Below, piece after piece: positions 1 to 12,900 of a stretch of DNA of 64,000 nucleotides (the stretch's first letter is position 1; each line of letters opens with the position of its first letter). The stretch covers positions 132,152,333 to 132,216,332 of the forward strand of contig OW799233.1 of the NCBI GenBank assembly GCA_941918925.1. Direction: 5' to 3'. The notes under the pieces are model-generated. The model searched no databases. It was given only the letters and a program-made list of their open reading frames with translations, and had not been told where the DNA came from. Origin of the DNA: Phyto melanocephala. Lineage: Eukaryota; Arthropoda; Insecta; Diptera; Rhinophoridae. The translations under genes and the position numbers were made by a program.

Positions 1-1757
1 TGAATCATAACTTCTTAGTACTGACTATATATTGATATTTTAAAATGAATTCTGAATCCTACTACCACAACTAAACTACACGATTAGCAACTCACAATTA
101 TTACTGTTTTTTCTGTGAATGAACACGTGACTCTGTTAAATTTAAATGCTATCTATTACAATATTATTTTATTCAGACAGAAATATTTCAGTCACTATCT
201 TACTATAACGGCTATAATAACAGTAAGAGCTTGTTGAACTTCACTTTTAAATAACTTTTTAAAGAAATTTAAACCAAAAAATGGTTTTTGCAAATTAAGG
301 CTTACTTTTTAGGTACATGATTTGTTCAAAAGATTTATGTAAAATACATCTAAAAATATTCTTGTGGAACATTTTAACCATCTACACCAAGAAAACAGAA
401 AATCACATTTATTGTCAATCGAATGGTTCACTTCCTGCAATTGAACTTTTAATTTGTGATAATAAAATTTCTATTAAAGGAATCATAAGTTATTAGTGCT
501 GACTTCATATTTATATTCCGCAACGAAATTCTGTAGAAACAACCGTAAAATTCTACTATCACAACTAAGCTATGCAATTGGCAACAATTGCGGTACTCAC
601 ATTCGATACTTTTTTTTCCTGTGTAGCTCTTTAATATATGGGTCTTATTGGTTCCACTATTGAAAAGAAGACGAAAAAAACCCTTTGTTTGAGAATCACT
701 TACTTATTAATTTATTTAGCTTTTGCATACTACCCGTATTAAGCCTTAATGCCTATAATTGAATATCTTTTAGTTATTGTATTTGATTTTTGAATACCCT
801 GTGTTTTATTTAATTTTTTCTTCTTCATCTTTTGTAGTTGTTTTTTCATTTCAGACAATTTGTTTTGTTTTCTGTAAATTATAGACATCTTGAGTGTTGA
901 AAAAATTAATTTTATTATTATTTTCAATAACGTCATCAACTTATTTTTATTTCTTTAATTTTATTTTAAAACTATCTTCATCTTCTCATTCACTTGCTGG
1001 CCGTGCTCAAAGAATTGATTTTTTTTTTATTTCATTTTTTTTCTATTCTCTTAGCTGTTGGCATTTTTACGTTTTATTTTAATTGAATTTTATAGCGAAA
1101 AAAATAAGCTTATGACTAATTTGTGATGATTAAAATTATTGTTTTTTACTGTTGCTGCTGTTCTGTTTAAGCGCCATGTATTTAAGTTTATTTAAAAAAA
1201 TTATTTATAACTTCCAACTAATAATTTAAAGAATTGCTAGTTTTTATGTTTTATTTCATTATTAAGAATTTTTAATTATGTACAACTTGTTGTTATTAAA
1301 ATACTTAACAAAATGTATTACAAAGTTTAAATAATTGAAAATTATATTAAAACCCCAACATGGAGCAAATAAACAAACAAAAGATTTAAGACACATGTAC
1401 CGTAGAAACACAAAGTTTTATGTTACGAAGGACCACAATTAAATAATATAAAAATAATATCCAATAATAATTAACTTATCAATGTGTAATAAAAAAGAAT
1501 ATACGCTTTTAGAAAATTATATGCTAGAAGCGGCTTCAGTATAAAATTTTTATAAATTGTATTTTTTACAGAAAATTTTAATATGCAATATTAAAGTAAT
1601 AAAAATAAAAAATTGATATTTCAAATGAAATTAAATGAAAATGCTATTTTAATGTGTAGATGAATTGAACTATTTATCTTAGTGGTCTATAATAATAAAA
1701 ACTTCCAGTTCTATAGATTAGCTTATTTATTTATATATTAATGTCTACAGATTAACT
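1..1757. other. AT-rich stretch without a recognisable gene
   Basis: Only short, low-complexity open frames occur here (for example 739-939 minus and 894-1082 plus, both dominated by K/I/F/S) and none resembles a known protein. The one structure I see is a diverged direct repeat: bases 2-120 resemble 480-640, both beginning with GAATCATAA and sharing TCTACTA, CACAACTAA and ACTCACA blocks in the same order. The spacing is about 480 bases. No promoter or RNA gene is supported. Confidence 0.6.
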
Positions 1758-3166
1758 GCCGTATTCATAAAAGATTTGTTTTGTTTTTTGAAGGCTTATT
1801 TGACAGATGTTGTACAGAAAATTGTCAAATAAGCCTTTAATAAACCTAAAATATTTTTTCTGAATACGGCGGGGGGGGGGTGCTTTAATACCATGTGAGA
1901 TAAGGCCATGATGGCTTTATTGCTCAATTGAATCGGAGATAAAGCCATAATGGCCTTATTGCCCAATCATTGGGAGGTAAGGCCATATTTAAAATTTTGC
2001 GAAATGAGAGATAAGGCCATATTTTTTTTCGCAAATGAGAGATAAAGCCATATTTTTTCAGAATATTGTTATAATTATTTTTATAATTAATTAACTTTTA
2101 TTCTTGTGACGCACGCAGGAAAACTTTATTCAGCGAAGCCACCTGCCGCGTCCAACTGAAGGAGAAAACCCGTAAGCACGGCCGCAGGCCGCCAGGCGGA
2201 AAAACTTTAGTATGCGAGGCCAAATTTCAATACTTAACTTTACTGTTTCCGGGAAAAGACATTTTTATATTGTTGTGACGCACGCAGGAAAACTTTATTC
2301 AGCGAAGCCACCTACCGCGTCCAACTGGAGGAGAAAACCCATAAGCACGGCCGCAGGCCGCAACGCAGGAAAACTTTAGTATGCGAAGCCAGACTCCAAT
2401 AATAATAACATTCTTTAAAAAAAAGTCTTCTCGGAGGCACTAAAGTTAAGTATTGTAATCTGGCCTCGCGTACTAAAGTTTTTCTGCGTGGCGGCCTGCG
2501 GCCGTGCTTACGGGTTTTCTCCTCCAGTTGGACGCGGCAGGTGGTTTCGCTGAATAAAGTTTTCCTGCGTGCGTCACAAGAATAAAAAAATGTCTTTTCC
2601 CGGAAACACTTAAGTAAAGTATTGGAATCTGGCTTCGCAAACTAAAGATTTTCTGCTTTGCGGCCTGCGGCCGTGCTTACGGTTTTTCTCCTTCAGTTGA
2701 ACGTGGCAGGTGGGTTCGCTGAATAAAGTTTTCCTGCGTGCGTCACAAGAATAAAAAAATGTCTTTTCTTGGAAACAGTAAAGCTAAGTATTGAAATCTG
2801 GCCTCGCATACTAAAGTTTTCCGCGTGGCGGCCTGCGGCCGCGCTTACGAGTTTTCTCCTCCAGTTGGACGCGGCAGGTGGCTTCGCTGAATAAAGTTTT
2901 CCTGCGTGCGTCACAAGAATAAAAATTAATTAATTATAAAAATAAGAAAAGTATTAATCAATGTAAAATGCAAAAGTTCTTCAAAACTGAAATGAGAGAT
3001 AAAGCCATTTTCTAATATTGCTAATGTGAGATAAGGCCATGATGGCTTTACCTCTCATTCAAATTAAAAAAAAATAAAAAAGGTTTTATCTCTCTATTGA
3101 ATAAGAGATAAAGCCATCATGGCCTTATCTCACATGGTATTAAAGCACCCCCCCCAATACGGCAGT
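1758..3166. repeat. Palindromic MITE, interrupted by a foldback element
   Basis: The left part (1758-1870) is a near-perfect palindrome. CTGCCGTATTCATAAAA opens it and CTGAATACGGCAG closes it; the inner arms are AAGGCTTATTTGACA and TGTCAAATAAGCC. Restoring the site across the inserted element at 1871-3155 gives an end reading TGAATACGGCAG followed by TAA, and TAA also precedes the left end, so TAA looks like a 3-bp target duplication. That and the TIR start suggest PIF/Harbinger, by inference. A second, uninterrupted copy lies at 31914-32030. The element encodes no protein. Confidence 0.7.
1871..3155. mobile_element. Foldback-type DNA element, tandem GC-rich units in both arms
   Basis: The ends are inverted repeats of about 46 bp that begin with a run of 8-10 G and continue TGCTTTAATACCATGTGAGA. 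The flanking sequence AATACGGC is present at 1863-1870 and 3156-3163, an 8-bp target duplication. Each arm carries several GAGATAARGCCAT motifs. Inside are about 168-bp GC-rich units starting TTGTGACGCACGCAGG: two in plus orientation (2104-2271 and 2272 to about 2415) and three inverted (about 2430-2580, 2581-2750, 2751-2919). The two sets can fold back on each other around a centre near 2420. No transposase is encoded, so it is non-autonomous. Long arms built from tandem repeats recall Drosophila FB or Galileo, but the terminal sequence is not one I recognise. The open frame at 2693-2914 is a translation of the repeat. Confidence 0.8.
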
Positions 3167-4398
3167 AACTATCTATCAGACAATTAAAGAACAATAAATC
3201 AACATTGAAAAATAAATTCTGAATTATTTAGGACAATTTTACAGTTAATAAAATTCGCATTCAAAGAAAAATCTATCTCTATAGCTTTTTTAATTCATTA
3301 CACATCTTTCTAAATTGATTGGCACTCGCATTATTTGACCTAAAGTATTTGAAAGACAGGAAATCAGGATAACGAGTTAGATGGTGTGGAACGTTTATTA
3401 AAATGATGTTAAACAGCAGAAGATTAGAATTAATATCACCATTAAATAAATTTAATAAAAAGGACACATTCAATATAATTCACTGGATCTTAAAAGTAAA
3501 AAGCTTAACTAATGCAAGACGGCTATTATATGATGAAAGATCATTTGGACTCCAATGCAGACCACAAAGGCAAAATAGCAAGAACTGTTGCTGTAAAAAG
3601 TTGTTTTGTAATATATGGATCAGAGAGCCCATCTTTTAATAAAACAAAAATGCTACGTGAGTTTTAGGCGGCAGTAGGTTTCTTTTCTGCTCTTTAGATT
3701 TACTAAAATTTCAAATGTAAAATAGGTAATGCCTGCTAAAATCGATAATCTGATATCTCTTAAACTAAAAAATCAAGTTAATCTGTTCAAAAATAAGCTA
3801 ATATGTGTCTGGCCCAGATTGTATTAACAAGGTTCTTGTATCTAACCAGTTGATTTTTTTTTTTTTTTAATTTGAGGCGACTTCGTCTGAGTAATATTAA
3901 AATATTTAAACATTCAAACCTTTATATTTATTATATTAGTGGAATAGAATTTAATTTAAATATTTAAAAACAATATTTCTGTAGACGACATTGCATGTCT
4001 AATTTTTTTTCGCCAGGACGTGTAAATTTTGGACAATTGAAACCTTTGAACAACAGACTAATTAAATACAAGAAAAAGTATTTTCCCATAATTTCGCGAA
4101 TTTGCCTGATTACTGTGATAAATGGTGGCCTATGTGTTAATCCGGGATTTTGTCTATCTCTGTGCCCAATTTCATTTAGTTCTTTTCAGAGGTTTTTGGG
4201 TTATTGAGTAACAAACATTCTCATTTATGATATTTAACAGGATAATCCATTCGCAGTTCCAGTTGATTTTAAACGTTTTAAAAAATACAAAACCTAAAAT
4301 AGAAAGTTTTTACTTTGCAATTCTTTAAAAATTATCAAAACCAAATCAAAAAAAGAAAAAAAAAGCTGTGTGTCATATGCAGGCATATACATATATAT
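3164..4398. other. AT-rich intergenic sequence
   Basis: I see no gene or recognisable element. Short frames at 3279-3473 minus, 3403-3639 plus and 3995-4207 plus overlap each other and have no recognisable motifs. A poly-T run lies near 3850. Confidence 0.45.
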
Positions 4399-5614
4399 AG
4401 GTTGGGCCATAATTCACTGGCCATTGTAGTTTTGATATAACTTTTTTTTATTTTTTATTGAAGAGAGCTGCTGCTCTTTGCTGTACCTGCTCCATACCTG
4501 AAACAAAAACTGTTTGGTCAATTGCAATAATTTTTTTATTATACTGTATGTTAGTTGTTGCAGTCATTGCGAATATTTGCGTGTACACGATCTTTTAAAT
4601 ATCCTTACAAAAATAAATCTTGTGGCGTTAAGTCGGGTGACCGTGATGGCCAATTGACATCTCCAAATCGTTAAATGAGATACGGTTACCAAAAACCGTT
4701 CGCAGCAAATTCATTATTTCCCTTGCGGTATGGCACGTAGCTCCGTTTTGTTTAAACCACATTTCTTGAGTATTTTTAAGTTCACAAAGCAAACAATTTT
4801 CTAACATAGCCCTGTAACGCTCACCATTTACAGTCAATGTATTTTCGTCTTCGACATCAAAGAAGTACGGGCCGTGGATCTTGTTTGCTGATACTACGCA
4901 TCAAACTGTGGCTTAAAGTGAATACAAAGAACGTTGCTTTCGAATACAAAGGACATTGTTTAATCACTATTGGGTTTTCAGTGCCCCAGATTCTAAAATT
5001 TTGTTTATTTATATAACCGTTATATAACCGTTCAATTGAAAATGCGCTTCATCAGTCATCATTAATTTTTTTATAAAATCAACATCATCCGTTAATAGTT
5101 CGCTAAATTTTCCACAAAAGCACTGCATAGCGGCAAAATTTCGTGTAACATTTGTATCTCGTACGGAAACAGGAATAATTTTATTATTTATCTCCGCAGT
5201 GAGGTTCTGGACATTTGAAGCACGTTTACGAGTCGATGTTTCAGGGTTCTCACTTACGCTCACCCGAACTCGTTCGATATTATCTTGGCTACGTGCTTCA
5301 AGCGATCTGCCACTCCGAGGCAAGTCGCTTACAGATCCTGATGAATGAAAATGTGCAACTAGACTGCGTACTTGATTTCATGATAGTGCATTTCTGGTGT
5401 TAAAAAAATTTTTGAAGTTTTCTTTGGGATTAAATTACTGAATTTTGACTAGCAAAATAAAACTCAAAACTTTTTTCTTGTTCCTTAATCGTATACATGG
5501 CCACTGAATCTCCCAAACGTTATACTAACGTAATACTAAAATATAAAAAAGAGAAAAACAAATGTATATCAAAAGTACAATAGTCTGTGAATTATGGCCC
5601 AGACTGTACAAAAA
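4399..5614 (-). mobile_element. Decayed Tc1/mariner-superfamily element
   Basis: The ends are inverted repeats, TTGGGCCATAATTCAC at about 4404 and GTGAATTATGGCCCAGA at about 5587, next to TA dinucleotides. Minus-strand frames give two transposase pieces. Frame 5009-5323 holds a linker with an SGRSLEARSQDNIERVR-like stretch and then a DEAHFQLNGY stretch, typical of the first catalytic Asp region. Frame 4628-4837 holds VTVNGERYRAML, then WFKQNGATCHTAR around the second Asp, which is replaced here by Asn (family consensus QDGATCHTA). Frame breaks separate the pieces, so the copy is dead. Length (about 1.2 kb) is normal for the superfamily. Confidence 0.85.
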
Positions 5615-7735
5615 CAAAATGAATGTGTTTTTTAACCATTTTGTTTGTTGCCGCAATTCATAAACCTTGAATATTGAATATACCTTGATTCCCCAGGTGT
5701 TATTAATATAATCTAACACAAAATTTGAAAACAATAAGTTACTAAGTCTTTAAACCCAATGATGACTTTTGACACATCCTGTATAAAAAAGGCAGTCCCT
5801 TATTTATTTTCCTTATTTTCTTTTTTAGAATTTGAAAAGACTAAAAAAATATTTAATATGAATCAGAAAATTTCATTTAAGTTATAGAATACTCCAACTA
5901 ACTTCCATATAAATATGCAGATACTTACAAACATATAATTTTAATCATATCAGAATGCAATTAAATTGCTTTACGCGGATGCAGTTTTAATGCTTTCGTG
6001 AAATAAATGCATTAAAACTTCTGGGTATTCAATTAAAATGCCATTAATGCCACAAAAAAGAAGACCATTAAACAATAAAGAGCTTTTGTATAATATATTC
6101 AGCTAAAGAAATCTTCCGATTTCAGTTAAACTATTGCAGTTTTATATAAAAATGCTTAATAGTAGGAAGACTAAAAGTAACAACTGCATAAATAACGAAA
6201 TATTTACAGTCTCATTAAAAACAATAAAAATGTTCAAAAAACCATAAACAACTGCAGTCAACAATAATCACAAAGGGAAAACCCCATAATGAAACTGAAA
6301 AGACCAAGCCAAAACATAAATGAATACACACATAAATCCTTAAATAAAGAATTAAGTTTTTTTCTTTTAAAGCAAAAATTATATTGCGGATGATGAAATA
6401 GTAGAATTGCCACAAAGAAATGTTTTAAAAACTATCAAAATATATTTTAACTTTAAGCTTTTCAAAAATTTTTTCGTTTTTTTGAAGTGTAGATTTATTT
6501 TATTAACTCTGGCAACACAGCAATTGAATTGGATACAAAACACCGAACAGAGAGTGATTGAGAGCAAGAATATGATCAGGGTAATATAGAAATGAAATCC
6601 AAGAAGTGCAATAAATGCCCTCAGGGAAATTAAAAATATAAAAACCATAAACACGACACATACCAGGAATGCATAGAGAATTGTCCACATCAGCACACAC
6701 ACATACCCATTGGTAACAAGTGGCCATAAGATGCTATAAACAAAACAACAACATCATTATTATCATCATTATTTTCATCATCGTCATTATCAGGCATGCA
6801 ACCATCTATCCATCCAACCATCGATCGATCGTTTCATGCAAACAAACATACGGACGAGAACATGTGTGTCCTTGAAAATAGTCAAAGTAATAAACAAAAC
6901 CTTTTTTCTATAGCGAAAAATAATAAAAACAAAACATTTCGAGGACATGGTAAATTCTTTAATGCCCTGGTAATGTACCTCCTCTACATAAATATTGAAC
7001 AAGAACAACAAGATGAGGAAGACAATAAGAAATCATTGACGTCTGGCTATTAACGTGTGGGTATAAAAGGTTGTGCGTTGTTGCATTATATGTTTGTTGC
7101 AAGCCTTACTTTTATGTGCATCTAAATTTTCTGCTTAATAGCATGTCCATTGCTTATCATGCATGCCCCTCACTTGTAGTTTTATTCTTTTGTTTTTTCT
7201 AAATATATTTGATTGGCTTCCTGCTAGATGACTTTATGGCTTTGATGAGAGTTTCAGCTGGTAGATGTGAAGACAACACGCAAATAGAATTGTTTGTTTC
7301 CACTGACCGTTGTCGATGATGAGCTTAATGACATGATTTATGTACAATAATTTTAAATTAATTTTATTTTAACAAATTTGAATATTTTATTATAGAATAA
7401 ATATGCCAGTAAGTACCGGTAGTTGGTGCAAGTAGAAGTAAAGGTGGAAATATTTAATAAACAAAAGTTGTCCATTTAATTCCACAAAAATTATGGAGAA
7501 TGCTTAACGAGGTTATTGCTTAAGGCTTTTGTTTTAATCTGTTTACAGTCAATTTTACAGAGGGGCATTTTTTTATTTACTTAGAAACATGTAATTTTAC
7601 TTCTCTATTTAGTTAATTTCGTTTTTTTAATTTGTAATTGGTATGTTTACATTCATTTTATGCGTGTCCAAACCGCTTACCCTGTCGCAATATAATTTAA
7701 TTCACTAAAAAGTGCTAACAAGTGTCTAGCCTTTT
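5615..7735. other. AT-rich intergenic sequence with simple repeats
   Basis: Overlapping frames on both strands at 6215-7053 are hydrophobic or low in complexity and shadow each other, so I do not call a gene. Simple-sequence patches include CATTATTATCATC runs near 6750-6790 and a CATCCAACC/ATCGATCG patch near 6810-6830. Confidence 0.45.
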
Positions 7736-7737
7736 TC

Positions 7738-7990
7738 TTTTCAAGGTCTACAATTCAATATTGAAAGTGCCATTCATGGCATACGACTTGATTTAGTGGA
7801 AAAAGTGCTCCAAAAATGGGTTCATCGAATTCGTTCCTGCAGAAGAAGTCGTAGAGGACATTTGAATGAAGTTTTATTTAGAACTTTATTGCATCACATT
7901 AAATAAAAAGATTGAATTTCCTTAACAATAAGTGTGTGTTTTTTTTTTTCAAAGAAATCGTATCACTCTTATTGGAAAACCTTTTAAAAG
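7738..7990 (+). pseudogene. Mariner transposase C-terminal fragment
   Basis: Plus-strand reading gives an open stretch ending LQKWVHRIRSCRRSRRGHLN and then EVLFRT, followed by a stop near 7905. This matches the C-terminal end common to one insect mariner group (an ENWVxRIRxCRRSRGGHLND-type ending). The sequence after the stop runs into ACTCTTATTGGAAAACC near 7965, which probably belongs to the 3' inverted repeat; a similar TCCTTATTGGAAAACCC string occurs at 44090. The rest of the transposase is absent, so this is a remnant. Confidence 0.7.
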
Positions 7991-8299
7991 GGGTAAACGT
8001 TGTGCCTCTTTTTGGTATGACAATAATTGATAATTAATTAATTAATTAAGAATATTTATTAAACGAGAGACAAAAATTAATATCTTTTAATATGTGTTTA
8101 TTAAATTTATTAACTTGCAACCGAATTTTGGCTATAACGAAAAGCTGTCTTACATAAACATCGAATCGACTCACGACGTGAATGAAAAAAGGCGGTTTCA
8201 GGTTTGAAAAGTGTGAGTGTGTTAGTAGAAAAGTTTGAGTGTGTATTGTAAAGGGAAAACATGAACGTGTAGCCTCTAATTTAGTAGTTAAAAAGATTC

Positions 8300-9930
8300 G
8301 ATTGTTACACAAATTTCTGAATTAAATCATGATCTGAATGGAATTTTTAAATGAGCTAAGGCTAATGCTTTGCGACTTAATCCAAATAAATCAAAGTTCA
8401 TGTGTAAAAAAGCTTTCAAATAGTGAATCGAAAACAGTATTGTAGATTTAGCAAAACTCTTGGGAGTAACGTTTAGTAAAACTTTAACCTGGCTTCTGAT
8501 AAAGTATATAGCATGCTGCGAAGTATATGGGCTACTCAGCATTTTACACCTCTTCTAGTGAAAATATTACCTGCTTAAACATATTTAATGCCGACACTTT
8601 TGTATTCGTCAGAAATTTTTAACTTCTTTTTACATAAACGATATGAGAACGCTTAACGTAACGTACAAAAATATCATTTTTTCTTTAAAAAAAACTTCAC
8701 GCTGTGAGTGGTTGGCATTACAGGACACATGGCCATACCAGCATTATTTATCCCAACTCTCATTAACTAGTGCACTCCAAATACTTTCTTCTGTTGAAGA
8801 TTCCTCTCAGTCATCTAGGGGACAGGTGCAGAAGGGAACTTCTCTCATGGTGAAGCCGACCTGGACATATATACAGATGGGTTAAAGGGGAGAAATAGAG
8901 TGGGTGGCAGAGTCTATTTCAGACAAGAGGACAACATACAATTGGATTAATGCAGCATAATTCAGGCTGAAATATCTGCCACCAAACAAGCGGCATGCTG
9001 GCTGAGGTATTAAAAGAATATTCTATAGGAAGGAATATCAGGATTTTAACCGATATCCTAGAGGTCATCAGTTCCCTAATTGATGTCTACTCAACATCTC
9101 AACTCGTCTAGAAATGTAGAACTTACTTAAATTGGATGGCGATGCATTCAAACATTACCCTTATAGTAGTGCGGGGACACGGGACCAGTATTGGGAATTG
9201 CAGGGCTGATAGCCTCGCTAAGAGGAGCGCATTACTTAGTGATTGAGAGATCGATTATTATTCTGGTATACCTCTCTCTACTTACAAAATTCGTATCTTC
9301 ATATATTGACCCAGACGAGATAGATATATGTTTTTGTGGGTAATATTGCGAGGATAACATGGCCTAGATTGGATCTTCGACGCACCAAGCGGCTTCTGAA
9401 ATTTGGCAGGGAGCGAATAAAGGACATTGTGACTATGATATCTGGTCACTGCGGTTTTGGCAATCATGCCAGCTGAATACGAAAACACTATAATGACTTC
9501 TGCAGAAGCTGTTCAAACGAAGAGGAGGATGAAACCATATATCACTTCTGGTGTCACTGTCCTGCGCTAAAGAACACCCGAAGGACTATTTTCGGGGCCT
9601 ACAGTCTACATAGCCTCTTAGAGATAGCAATGCTAGGTCTTGCTAAAATCAACTTTTATAAGACAGTCTTGATGGTACCCTGGATTAGTCCGTATTTAGG
9701 GCGACGTTTAGAACGGATTTTTCCTGAAATAGTTGACGAACCATTTGAACAACCTCTGTTATGTTTTATCTTTCTTTCTAAACTTTACCAATGCTAATAA
9801 TCTTATATATACTTTCTCATTATTTTTCTCTTACAGGTAGCTCATAGGGATCAATATGATGGACCGAAGTGAGTTTCCCAACAGCTGCCTGTTCTACCTA
9901 CCCAACTAAAACGAATTTCGTACAAACATT
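8300..9930 (+). pseudogene. Decayed non-LTR retrotransposon (RT, RNase H, Cys/His tail)
   Basis: Translation across several stops and shifts gives consecutive parts of a LINE ORF2. These are an RT thumb-side stretch with AKANALRLNPNKSKF (about 8350-8400) and LGVTFSKTLTW, then an RNase H region starting DIYTDG (about 8863-8880) and continuing with a degenerate VRGHGTSIGNCRADSLAKR stretch (about 9167-9225). A tail follows with CRSC, then YHFWCHC (about 9500-9560), the Cys/His pattern found after RNase H in I/LOA-type elements. The 5' half, with endonuclease and RT palm, is missing, as expected for a 5'-truncated insertion. No clear poly-A tail is left. The clade assignment rests on the presence of RNase H and is less certain than the LINE call. 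Confidence 0.8.
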
Positions 9931-12900
9931 TTGTTCAATAAACTTTTGAACAATCTTAGAATCGATTTTAAATAAAAAAGTAAAAGCCTTAAACTTTCAA
10001 CGCCTTCTGTTTCTCTTTTTCTAAAAGCAACAGTATTTCCACTTTTAATTTTCAACGCATAGTTGAGAACCGCAAATCCATTAAACGCATATTTCTAATG
10101 ACTTAAAGGGCAATTGACTTGCAGAACGTTAAAATATTGACCTAATTTTCGGGCAATCATGTGTATCTGTTTTTTAAAGATCTTGAGGCAATATAAATTT
10201 TAAAAAAATCTTTTTCTCCCAGTTTCATAAATATATTGTGTGTATGTGTGCATTCATTGCTAATCGATTTTATTTTTAGCAAAATTACTTATTGAAACAA
10301 AAACACTCGTAATATTTTTTTGTCGATTACTTTTGGCAACTTCACATCTTGTATGGTTTTCAAAAATATATTCTCAATTGTTTGATAACTAAACATTAAA
10401 AAAACGATTTTGTTATATTTTGCTCACTGGGTCAATAAAACATATGTTTGTAGAGATGTATGTATATCTATTGAAAAATAATTTTTAAATGAAACTGTGT
10501 GTCAAGTATTGACAAGAACTATAATGAAGTGTGTTATTTTCAATGGCTACACAGTATAACAAACATCTTCTTTATTTAAGACATGAAAAATTTAAAAAAA
10601 CAAAAATGTTGTAAGTCTTTGAACTCAGTTTTCTTTTTTATTTTCTGCTCTTTTATCCATTTAAATTATTAATAATATAAAATCTAAATATTTTTTAGAT
10701 AAAAAAAACAATTATTTTATACAAATATATGACGATATGAATGAAAGGAATAAACTATAATTTTAAAATAATGCGATACAAAAGAAACTTTTGGAAATTA
10801 AATTTTTTCAATTTGATTTAAATATAAATAACTTTTAAAGGACAAAATACCAACAAAATTAAATAACTGAGTACAAAATTCTACCATATTTGGTTTTTAA
10901 ATTTATTACCATATAGCATGTATCATGTCCATTAAATTCTGTTACACGGTGTAATTCATTGAATCGCTTTAATACATATTTCTGCTAAATACGTAAAGAC
11001 AAACGTTGAGGTTTATTTTTCTAAAACAATTGATAATATATAAATATTTTTAAATTTTTCTCAATGACTGAGAAAAGAAAATTATTAATTGCAAAAAATA
11101 ATTGAAATTTAATTGCAAAAAAAAATTTGAATTTTAGTTCGAAAAATTTCAAAATTCATGCATGCTTATGAAAGATTTTTTGAAAGCAAAGTACTTTAAA
11201 ATTAAATAAAATTAAAAAAAAAAAGTTTTTAAGAAATTTATTTTGCTTAACAGATAATTTTATGATTAATTAGTTGAAAGTACTAGAAAACAGTTCTTCA
11301 CTACTTACAATTTGGCATCTAAACCCATCATTTAAACACGGCGATGTCATTGGAGGCATGTACTTACCAGGTTCGCTTACAAATAGGGAATTCTAAAAGT
11401 ACTTATTACAATCGCTTATAAATAGGGACCTAAATAAGTGCTTACTTCTATAGCAATAAATAAGTACTTGATTTGAATAACCTAAATAACCCATTAATAT
11501 TATGGACTTAAATAAATAGTTCGGCGTGATATGGAAATAAAATTTTTTCGACTCCCTTCAAAGTAAATCAGTCAGTATTTCAGCAACATCGAATCGAATT
11601 GTTGCTTTTAAGTGCTTAATTATTTCTAATGTGTTTGCTTTGACAAACGACTTTCAATGTATTCACAAGGTGTCCTAACATTTCATTTCACAACAGTTTA
11701 AAAATATTGTTGTTGTTTTTCAAGTAAAAACTGTCCTAAAATAATACTGCTGTTAATGGTATGATTATGGTGCTGTCATTACTATTCAGATACCTGTGAC
11801 GATCAGTCTGTAATATTTTTAAGCCACTCCTCCGATATTACTTAAAAAAATAAAAAAATTTAGAAAAATCACCGATTTAAATTTTACATTTCACACTTAG
11901 TTATGAGGGGTTGTTCACAACAGTCATATTTTTAATGTTATTATTTTACAGCATTTGAATTTAGGACACTTTGTGAATACAATAATTATATTCCCAGAAA
12001 ACATGTTGCAATGTTGTTAAATCGCATTAACGTGATAACAGAAAAATCTGCGATTTTTCGTGGTCTCCTATTACGAGCAGTGTTGCCAACTTCTGGTGAC
12101 CAAATATATGCAAATTTCATACAAAAATGACTAAAAAAGCTTAAAATTTTAAAAGAGATTTGATGAAAAAAATTAGTTTTTAGTAAAAGAAACATACATA
12201 TATAGTTTTTGACGTATACTTTCAACTGTTTCGGGTAGTTGTTAGAAGAAACCTTTAATTAAATACTGACTTTTAGTTACAGTTAAAATTATCTGCTAAT
12301 TCAATTCAGGTCAACCAAAGCTCAAAATGCGGTTGTGTTGTTGATCGAATTACTTAGCAAACAAGAAGATAAGAATTTTAAATATCATTCTGAATACGGA
12401 AAATCTTGCTAAAATATAAATAAACCTTAAGCAATTAAACTATGGTTAAAAATTTTTAAAAAAAATATCTTAAAATGTATATAAAAATATATGTATCTTA
12501 TAGCTTAATGCAAATTTGTTTAGCTAAGCAGGTTTAAAAATAGCTAAATTTAGCCTGAAAATGGCTGAATTGGCATTAGTGATTACGAGTATAGCAAAAG
12601 CACAAATTCAATTCAAAAATCTTTACTTTAAAAAACTTTTTACAGAATTAGAGAAAAATAAAATTTGTTTTGTTTAAATTTCGACAATTTAACACTATTT
12701 TTAATATTTCAACTGAAATTTTTTTTCAAACTCTATTTCCTTTTCGTTAAAAGAAAAAGCTAATAAACATTAAACACTTCTATGTCTTAAAGTATATACT
12801 TTCCCCATTAAATTCACGTGCTTTTTTACGAATTTTGTTTTAAATAGATTGAGATCTTAATGTAATATCTTATGTTTGTGTGGTTGTCCTAATAAAAAGC

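Noticed and set aside
2693..2914. 73-codon minus frame
   Set aside because: It is a translation of the GC-rich tandem unit of the foldback element; the peptide repeats itself and resembles no protein.
6215..6727. Overlapping hydrophobic minus frames that look like small membrane proteins
   Set aside because: Three frames overlap on the same strand and one on the other; the hydrophobicity comes from T-rich sequence, with no conserved motif or splice context.
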